NCBI RefSeq assembly: GCF_033958435.1
Contig: NC_134137.1
Span: 67,162,001-67,226,000 of the forward strand
Origin: Carettochelys insculpta
Taxonomy: Eukaryota > Chordata > Testudines > Carettochelyidae
Reading direction: 5' to 3'
DNA: 64,000 nt
Of the stretch, positions 56,650 to 64,000 are shown piece after piece (within the stretch, counting starts at the first letter, position 1; each line of letters opens with the position of its first letter). The notes under the pieces were generated by a model. That model saw only the letters and a program-made list of their open reading frames with translations. It was not told where the DNA came from and did not search any database. Both the position numbers and the translations under genes were made by a program.

Positions 56650-59050
56650 ATTTTTTTTTCTTATTTTAGAAGTGCCAGTACAGAACCAATATTATCAGGA
56701 ATGTCAGGATAGACACTCTGCACACAGGTTGGCAAAACACCACCCAGATCCATCCCCACGGTATTTTGTCACCAGAGAAGGTGCTACCCATAATCACTGT
56801 TTTGACCTCTACTGCCTGGTTGAATGCCTCGCAGTATTTGGTTTTGGCCTGGTCCACGGTTTCCCCTATCTGAGTGAACCTCAGACAGATGATCTTTATA
56901 CACCGTTGGGCCCCAGCCACCAACTCCTCCATCTTCGCCTACAGGGCCATTAGAACCTCCTCTAGGTACTTACTTCCGCTATGCTATTCAGGATCCCATA
57001 TTAGGTTATCTGTTGTTGCCAGAGTATGGTGAAGCCGTGTGCCATCAACAGTCAAGGTTGCCCTTCAGGCAATCATCATGCACACAGATGGATCTGTGGA
57101 GGGGCAGGGCTTTCCATTTAGTTCAGTGCAGCGGTCAGTCTGGGCAGTCACACACCTGTAGGTGCCATTCATTTGGACCAGTTTGGTATGCGTCAGTTTC
57201 TTGTCAATGGCCACTTCAAACCTAGACAGGTTCATTAAAACATTATATGGACGCATACAGAGGATCTCCTTGTCTGAATGGGTGCAGCATTCACTGGGCT
57301 ACAAAATTCCACTGGTTACTTCAGGATATGCAGTGCCCTCTACTTTGGTAATGTGGCCCTTCCTCTGCACAGGCAAGGAAGTTACCATCCTAGCCCGCTG
57401 TGAATGATGGATGTCCAGGGGTACTAGGAGGCTGAAGGTTACACTATGCCTTGTCTAAATTGGCCTTTTGTCTCTCATTAGCTGTGTCTACACATGCACG
57501 CTACTTCGAAGTAGCGGCACTAACTTCGAAATAGCGCCCGTCGCGGCTACACGCATCGGGCGCTATTTCGAAGTTAACTTCGACGTTAGGCGGCGAGACG
57601 TCGAAGTCGCTAACCTCATGAGGGGATCGGAATAGCGCCCTACTTCGACGTTCAACGTCGAAGTAGGGACCGTGTAGACGATCCGTGTCCCGCAATGTCG
57701 AAATTGCCGGGTCCTCCATGGCGGCCATCAGCTGGGGGGTTGAGAGATGCTCTCTCTCCAGCCCCTGCGGAGCTCTATGGTCACCATGGGCAGCAGCCCT
57801 TAGCCCAGGGCTTCTGGCTGCGGCAGCTGGGGATCCATGCTGCAGGCACAGGGTCTGCAACCAGTTGTCAGCTCTGTGTATCTTGTGTTGTTTAGTGCAA
57901 CTGTGTCTGGGAGGGGCCCTTTAAGGGAGCGGCTTGCTGTTGAGTCCGCCCTGTGACCCTGTCTGCAGCTGTGCCTGGCACCCTTATTTCGATGTGTGCT
58001 ACTTTGGCGTGTAGACGTACCCTCGCAGTGCCTATTTCGATGTGGTGCCGCGCAACGTCGAAGTTGAACATCGACGTTGCCAGCCCTGGAGGATGTGTAG
58101 ATGTTATTCATCGAAATAGCCTATTTCGATGTTGGCTTCACGTGTAGACGTAGCCATTGACTCTCTCTGTGTTCCCATTCCCATGGGGGAGTGCTGAGGA
58201 GATGGGGTTGGGTGGACTCAGCCATCCAGGAGGTCTGTTACAATACCCTGGGTAGTGATGCCTAAGTCTGTCCTATTCTCCAGCAATTCCTTTCTAGTGC
58301 CTCTGCTTTAGTGCCATTTAGTAATGGGTCAATTAAATTTTGGTTTAGGTAATCAATTATACCCAATGAGGTGGATACTGATCCTGACAAATCCTTTAGG
58401 CTGTTTAGGATTAGACCACTAGCTTGGCTGGTATGCAGTCCCCCATGGGTGTTGGATATTACAGCATCTACCAGCCTGGATTCAATACAGTCTCCTTCCC
58501 CAGCCTGGTGTGCTATGATGTAGGTGTTGCTGACAGAATTCCCAGTGCCAAACCAGCCTGCAATGGTATCTGTTAAGCCCTGCTTCTGTCAAATCAGGTG
58601 TTCACCAATTTGATTAGTTAGCCTGGTGACACTGGCACACTAACCCCATCTGCCCAGGATTGCTTCATTTTAACTTCTACACTAACGAAACATTTTGCTT
58701 TTGGAGACCACACACACTAACCATTGCAAGGGTTTGGCCAGAGGTAAGGACCAACCTATGGCTGGGACACAGGTTGGTAGAGTATAAGATTATCTGCCTA
58801 AAATCACACACTTAACCCCACATTAATAAAGAAACAAGTAACATCATCATTTCCATAAAGGCCAATTGCCCAGTTACTCACTGGTGCCAGGTACCATAAG
58901 TCCTGGAGGCCCAAAGGTGAATATGGGAGGAGACGTGATGTTGTATTGGCCCTCCCTTTGAGAAAAATGATACCCTCAAACTCTGTTGTAACCCTATCAG
59001 GGGAACAATAGCCACAGTTAATGCAACCAGCATCCACATCACCATCCCAG
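56650..59050 (-). pseudogene. Envelope-like remnant of an endogenous retrovirus, split by MITE copy D
   Basis: Minus-strand fragments at about 58804-59037, 58200-58640, 57065-57410 and 56666-56932 read as pieces of one viral surface/membrane protein. They have N-glycosylation sequons, paired cysteines, a Gly-rich hydrophobic stretch like a fusion-peptide zone, a helical repeat region, and at the end (56666-56760) a Trp-rich segment followed by one hydrophobic membrane span and a very short tail. The last fragment stops ~60 bp before the PPT, the correct place for env. The frame has many stops, several frame changes and the 676 bp MITE insertion (57480-58155), so no protein can be made. The lineage is unclear: I do not see the gammaretroviral CX6CC region plainly, although the PBS is Pro-type. 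Gag and pol were not found. Confidence 0.5.
57480..58155. mobile_element. 0.7 kb Harbinger MITE, copy D (676 bp)
   Basis: The same family as copies A-C, in the same orientation, with 3 bp duplication ATT (57477-57479, 58156-58158), left flank C and right flank G. It interrupts the envelope-like remnant, so this insertion is younger than the retrovirus. Confidence 0.9.
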
Positions 59051-59104
59051 AGAGAGAGGTTTCATTGAAATTGCTAGTAGTCTAGGAACTTTGTGAAAGT
59101 CTAA

Positions 59105-59460
59105 GGCTATGGTTACACTAGCGAGTTGTGCCAGCAAAATCCCAGTTTTGTCGACAAAACTAGTGTAGCATTCACACACAAATTGAGATTTGTTACCAGT
59201 ATCTCAACAAAACCCAGCACATGCTCTGGGGACTTCTCTCGCCAGACAGAGTATCCAGTATAATGAGCAGTCCTGTCTGCTGTGCCTCCAGGTGCCTGTT
59301 TTGTTGAGAGAGCAGCCAGGCAGTCTGGCTGCTCTGTCAACACAGCACTGCGCTCTTACAATTGGCTTTTGCGTGTAGCCGCACTCTGTGGATAGAAGTT
59401 TTGTCAGGCAATCTCTTCCAACAGTGATTTCTGTAGACAGATTGCTATGTAACCGTAGCC
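59105..59460. mobile_element. Harbinger-type MITE (356 bp)
   Basis: The ends GGCTATGGTTACACTAGC and, inverted, GGCTACGGTTACATAGC are flanked by TAA on both sides (59102-59104, 59461-59463), with C on the left. The interior has TTTGTCGACAAAAC and related words. The terminal variant is GGTTACAC where the others have GTCTACAC, so this is a distinct subfamily. Confidence 0.8.
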
Positions 59461-59463
59461 TAA

Positions 59464-61039
59464 TGGTGTAGAGAGATGGGCCCACGCAGGAATGGTAGAC
59501 CCACAGGGTTACCATATTGGATCCTTCAATAAAAAGGACATCCCTGGGAGGGGCTGTATTTGTATATACTAAAATATTTTATATTAATATACTATATATA
59601 TAACATATTAGTACAATGTGAGTTGGTAGACACAGATACACTCCCTCTCAGGAGGGTCCTCTATTTATAGGGTAACCCTATATGCCAATGAGTTGGACTG
59701 AGGACTTGAGACTCAAGTATTGTGTTTTTATGTTGAGGAATAAAATGCTTTAGGAAGTTAATCATACAGTACCTACGAGGCTTCCTACAAATTTGTGGGG
59801 CTTGGTGGGGTGGGGGACAGACATCACCCACATCTCAATAAGAAAACTATTGGCCTGGGGGGTGGCACAGACAGGAAAGGGAATCACAGCAATATTTACA
59901 GTTGCTGTTTGTGTTCTGTAAATGTCCATTACCAAGATAATCTGACCCCCACAATGAGCATTACCATTCTGTGGCAGACAGACATTTTTTGATTTTAAAT
60001 GCTCATCACTATAGTATCTTAGTTAATATCAGTTAAGACTTGCATTGTTTTGGCCATAAGAACCAAACTTTAGTTGGTGTTCCCTCTGCCCTCACTCAGA
60101 CCCAATTCTTTTATGCTGAGTGGGTATAAGTGCATTCCATCACTTTAGCAGAGAGGCTGCTAATTTATGGGTAAGTGAAAGCAAATTTGAGTCCATTCAT
60201 CTTTTTTTCCCCCCATCTCCTTCTATAATCACCTCATTCCAGAATTCTGGTAACCCACCAGAAACCATAAAATAAAGAGTCCAGGAAACCAAATGCCAAG
60301 AGATATAATCTGTGCCTGGAATAATAATGAAATCTGTGTTTGTGTCATTCCTTAGCATGAGCTGTACAACAGGTTATGTGAACAAGATGGCATACACAAG
60401 ACTCACACTGGCAAACTCTAAACCAAAAAGGTCCCACCCAGTTGCACCTGCTGGGCATGCACACAGGAGAGGCAGAGCTCAAAAGATAACAGCTCAGTTC
60501 ATTCAAAGCATCCCAGCCACGCACTGCAAACTCACACAGAGAAGATAAGCCCCCCCCATAAACAACACCCCCCAACATCAAGCCACCTCAGTCCCCTTAC
60601 CCCAGGGGATGTAAGTGAAAAGGTCGCAACTGATAGAGGAAAACCTTCTGTGGCATGATGGAAGAGGACTACAGGGGCAAGCCAGATGCAGGACGGTAGA
60701 GGAACTGAAGCCAGGTTAGGAAGTGGCACAGGGAGCAACAAGGGGGGCGCCCATCCCTCAGCCACATATTTCAATGGTTACTCACAGGATCCTGTGTTGG
60801 AACAGGGAGGACATGGGTGCCCCTAACCACAGCCACTCACCACTGGGTGACAGCCCCTGACACTCACACTAGGTGGTGTTGCCAGGTTTGGACTTCAGCC
60901 TGATATATGGTGGAGAATGTGGACTTTTAACTCCTGTTAGAAGTTCAGCAGGATAACCATTAACTCAACCCAAGAGGAGCCATGGAAATGGAAATGTTAC
61001 ATGAGCAGAAAGCCAGAAATAGCTACTCTGGGAACTAGC
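59464..61039. other. Intergenic, no gene recognised
   Basis: An AT-only tract (TATATTAATATACTATATATA) lies near 59580-59605 between two inversely related CTCCC/GGGAGG stretches, probably a decayed repeat. Frames at 60312-60581 and 60532-60774 have no domain. Confidence 0.45.
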
Positions 61040-61545
61040 AACACGGCACCATGTGAACCAAGAACACTTGATTGAGCAGATAGTGGCATTCTTGCAGCAG
61101 CAGCGGGCATCTAAACAGCATGACCCCTCCACCCTCTGAGGCTGTCCACCCCACCAACTCACCCACAAGTTCATAAAAATGGGTGCCAGAAGCCTTCTTT
61201 ACCACCTCTGAATGGACAGTCATGGCAGCAGGCTAATCCCAGGAGCTACCCTGACAGCCCCAGAGGTGAGGGGATCTGCACGGGATACCTCTTGGGGCTT
61301 GATCCCACAGAAGAGCTAGGCTATGCTAAAGAAAAGGCAGCCCTCCTTGAGTACTTGGACATTGGCCCTGAGACATTTCAAAAGTTCTGAGAGATACCCA
61401 CCAGTAGCTGCCACTGCTGCAGAGAAGCATCCCTGCTCTAGCCTGGCCCAGCCCACCACTACCAGAGCTGCAACAGGCAGGAAGAAGCACCTCCTACCTG
61501 GCCTGGAGCTGCTGTGGTGAGAGCTAGTTGAGCCCCTCCTCACCA
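61040..61545 (+). pseudogene. Retrotransposon gag-like (SCAN-related) remnant
   Basis: On the plus strand, about 61055-61110 gives EHLIEQIVAFLQQQRASKQ, a Gln-rich N-terminal segment. About 61318-61400, in another frame, gives GYAKEKAALLEYLDIGPETFQKF, which resembles the K-AIL-LDISPE-FR stretch of the Gag/SCAN fold of Gmr1-like Ty3/Gypsy elements. The two parts lie in different frames with stops, so this is a dead fragment. I identified it by recall of the family style only. Confidence 0.4.
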
Positions 61546-61795
61546 CCCAGGGGAAGCTAGCCCTGACTCCACCCCTGCCTTGCTTTCCACAGCATGAGTG
61601 CCAAAATCTCCCTTCCTCCCACTCCCCATAGGACCTATAGCCTCCGCCTCTCCCACATGGCTGGAGCAGGAAGGGCTTGGAGTTCCTCTACCCCTTGCCA
61701 GGTTCAGACTTCAAAATCATCCTGACATGGTCACAAAAATGGAGGGAAAAAAGCCACAAATTCTTTTCTTTACCAAATGTATTTTGTAACAAAAT
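61546..61795. other. Intergenic between gag-like remnant and the TNFSF11 3' end
   Basis: CT-rich, no gene seen. The TNFSF11 transcript on the minus strand probably ends close to its right border. Confidence 0.4.
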
Positions 61796-63221
61796 ACTAA
61801 GGTTCAAATGAAATGTTTATTGTACAGTATAAAATTGCTACTGAATTCAGCTTGGTTTCTTCAGTAAATAAGCCTCTCAGGAAGTATACAAAATGTGTTC
61901 GGTACTTTCAAAAAAATCTACTACAGGATTTACAGTTTGCTGTAAGAAAAGAATGCCTGTTCAGTAATTAACATAAATACTCTTGACAGTTTTCTGTCTC
62001 CCATTATGTACTCTTCTTAATAATGTCAGCTTTGTAATGTCAATTACCTTCTAGGCTTGAAAGTGATCTGGTGATCAACCTTCTAGTCTACTTATTCATA
62101 AGTTTGATTTTCCTGTAATACTGACAAGTTTAACAAATTTTAAGTTAAAAAGAAAATATATTACATTTGCTAATTGCAAATAATCTTTTAGCTGCAATTT
62201 TTCCCATTGGGATTAACAAAGTGCATCAGTTAAACATGACTGTACATCAAAAACATTAAATATACAAACAGCAAGAGATTTTAAATATTTTGTATCAAAT
62301 ACTATAGAACAAATATTTACATTTTTGCACAAAACATTACATCTAAAACATAAACTTTAGATATTACAGACTACAAAAATACATTTTTTGCCTCTTAAAA
62401 ATGTATTTGCAGATTCCAACACAAGGTAACAGGTCAAAGAAATTTAACACTTGAGATTTCTTCATATATATTTGGAGGTGTAATGATTAATTAATCAGAC
62501 TTGCAATTAGTCTTCCATAACTGCAAGTCAAGTAAGTCAGACCAGATCCCCTAGAAAAACCCTTTCTAAATCATCTGAATGTAGCATCTGATTGGCTACA
62601 TCAAAGATGTAGTAGAGACGGTGCAGTCAGAGATGAAGGGTCATTCCTGCAAGACTGACCACTCTTGCCCCAATTCAGCAAAACAATCTGCATAGCCCCA
62701 TTCACTTAAAAGGGGCTAGTTACATACTTAAGTTTACTACATACTCAATTACTTTGCTAAATCAGTGCCAGAGAACTCAAAACCTTGCAAGACTAGGCCC
62801 CAAAGGAATGGCTGGGCTGTGTTCTGCCCATCTTGTATTTACACTGAAGTCAAGAGGGTAACAGCACATCAGGACACAATTTAGAACTAGCAGTTCAAAG
62901 ACTTAACATTGGTCCTGATTCAGATTTCAGTTATGTCAGTGTAAAAGTCAGTGGAACCAATGGAGTTACACAGGTAGGAAACTAGGGTAAAATCAAAATC
63001 AGCCCATTGTGTAATTTTATCTCCCCCCGCCCCCTGGGCTCACTATGAAGTAAGGCTAAGGCAAAATTCAACCTGAAGAGCGATATTCTGCCAACAATTA
63101 CACAGGTGCATGCAACTCGGCCCCAAAATTTCTTCATTCCTAGTAGTCTCTTGACTGAGCTATACAACTGCCAAATTTTCAAAAAGTCCTAATAATACAT
63201 GTGGACAGGAAATATCAAGGC
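61796..63221 (-). other. TNFSF11: TNFSF11 3' untranslated region
   Basis: About 1.4 kb of AT-rich sequence directly after the TNFSF11 stop codon, without any transposon I recognise, in contrast to the rest of the window. On the minus strand it has several ATTTA pentamers (for example near 61866, 61972 and 62260), the kind of AU-rich element that shortens the life of cytokine mRNAs. The extent is inferred from the AATAAA at 61816-61821. Confidence 0.65.
61816..61821 (-). promoter_or_regulatory. TNFSF11: Candidate poly(A) signal AATAAA of TNFSF11
   Basis: AATAAA on the minus strand, about 1.4 kb after the stop codon. Cleavage would be expected 15-25 bases further down, near 61795. Other AT-rich hexamers upstream could serve as alternatives. 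Confidence 0.45.
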
Positions 63222-63643
63222 TCAGTCTATATCACTTACTTTAAATGCCCCAAAGTAAGTTGCTTCTTGAGATGTATCCAGTAATGATGGATTTGATACT
63301 TGAATACTTATTACTTCTCCAGACTTCAGTTTAAAAAATCCACCTACGTTTGCAGAATAAAAATGAAATTCTGAGATTTCTGACCAGTATTTGGTGCTTC
63401 CCCCTTTCATCAGGACATCAGAGCGTCTTAGTTTAAGGTTTGTTTTAATCACGTACACCATCAGCTGAAGCACTCTTCTAATCTGATCTCCTGAAGTTTC
63501 ATGGTGTCTAAAACAAACGTGGGCATACAAGTAGTAAAACCCATCTTGATTGACTATTAGTTTTCCATCACGGAAGGTCATATTCGATAAGTGTGCCTGG
63601 CCTTTGTCGTGATGCCAGGATGTAAGGTTCACTTTGCGTGTGC
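63222..63643 (-). CDS. TNFSF11: TNFSF11 (RANKL) last coding exon
   Basis: The C-terminal ~140 residues of the TNF-family cytokine RANKL, which binds RANK on osteoclast precursors and drives bone resorption, and also acts in immune and mammary tissue. OPG is its soluble decoy receptor. The protein is a type II membrane protein acting as a trimer. This exon holds most of the TNF homology domain. Recognisable strands are [11 protein letters not shown], the sequon in [65 protein letters not shown] and SNPSLLD...ATYFGAFKV. It ends in SDID and a TGA at 63222-63224. The exon starts after a TTTTTTCCCCAG acceptor at 63644-63645, and the reading phase is fixed by homology. It is not a complete ORF: there is no start codon, and upstream exons lie outside the window. 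No lesion is seen, so the gene is expected to be functional. Confidence 0.95.
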
Positions 63644-64000
63644 CTGGGGAAAAAATGGTTTAGCAGAAAGTTATATAAAGTTTGTGAACAAAAAGTAAGA
63701 TAAGAGGTACCCTGGCTGTTTTTTATAATAAAAAAAAAAAACAGGAGGGTCAGTAACAAAAAACAGTTAGTTATATAGACTAAAGCAAAGGGCAGAAAAT
63801 GGAGGGGAGAGAAACTCCGCAGCCAAAAGGCTAAGATAAGAGCAAAAACACCACAGGCTTCAGAATAAACCAATGACTACAAAGTAGGAAGAAGTTCGCT
63901 CTACCCTAGTGAATACTACTATACAGCTACCAGATCCAGCCCACCCTTACTATAAAGTATCAGCTATTAGCATGAATCAGGATATGAGGTTTGCTTCACC
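63644..64000 (-). other. TNFSF11: TNFSF11 intron (partial)
   Basis: Upstream intron sequence running off the window, starting with a pyrimidine tract and acceptor AG at 63644-63645. An oligo-A run (plus strand, 63728-63741) is the only feature seen. Confidence 0.75.

Noticed and set aside
10000..60000. CRISPR array or bacterial-type defence island
   Set aside because: Repeats are dispersed transposons with target duplications, not regular short repeats with spacers, and the gene content is vertebrate.
63222..63632. Treating the RANKL frame as a short self-contained ORF starting near 63632
   Set aside because: The first codon there is GTG inside an exon. A splice acceptor at 63644-63645 and homology show that it is the last exon of a larger gene.

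Overview
This window looks like nuclear DNA of a sauropsid vertebrate, most likely a turtle. The evidence is a TNFSF11 (RANKL) exon at the right edge, CR1 and another LINE, a Penelope-like element, tRNA-derived SINEs and a dense set of PIF/Harbinger-type elements whose ends carry GTCTACACT-like inverted repeats. The assignment rests on recognition of these families and not on a database search. There is no bacterial-style gene content, operon or CRISPR array.

Only one host gene is visible. The last coding exon of TNFSF11 lies on the minus strand (63222-63643), its 3' UTR runs down to about 61796, and an intron runs off the right edge. The remaining ~61 kb is downstream intergenic DNA made mostly of transposable elements in various stages of decay.

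Layout: Tigger-like MITE (107-429); Penelope-like element (about 1600-4960, minus) split by a foreign insert; small MITEs (7041-7325, 10465-10755); full-length but dead Harbinger element 1 (10812-14963) abutting a CR1 LINE (to about 16740); a 0.7 kb MITE family with four copies (A 18024, B 39199, C 42950, D 57480); two LINE 3' ends (21815-23220); a hAT transposase remnant (25155-25780); hAT and Tigger MITEs and SINEs (26-32 kb); a microsatellite cluster (28888-29113); a 1.8 kb Harbinger-type element (36102-37869); Harbinger element 2 (38364-43883), the best preserved; a LINE (44225-45640); a hAT MITE (49961-50270); Harbinger element 3 (50655-53871) nested in an older MITE (50621-54148) and itself containing a Penelope tail; a retroviral LTR with PBS and PPT (55264-56603) next to an envelope-like remnant (56650-59050); and a retrotransposon gag-like remnant (61040-61545).

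The Harbinger elements carry the usual two genes on opposite strands: a Myb/SANT DNA-binding protein and a DDE transposase split by one intron. MITE copies A-D keep the ends of an element-1-like parent but have lost its genes, so they must have been moved by a transposase supplied in trans. The most interesting signals are (i) a shared insertion-site context, C-NNN-R, around almost all Harbinger-type insertions, (ii) hammerhead-ribozyme-like cores in both Penelope tails, (iii) element 2 with all three catalytic residues and only a few lesions, and (iv) the order env, PPT, LTR, PBS, which a simple provirus does not give.
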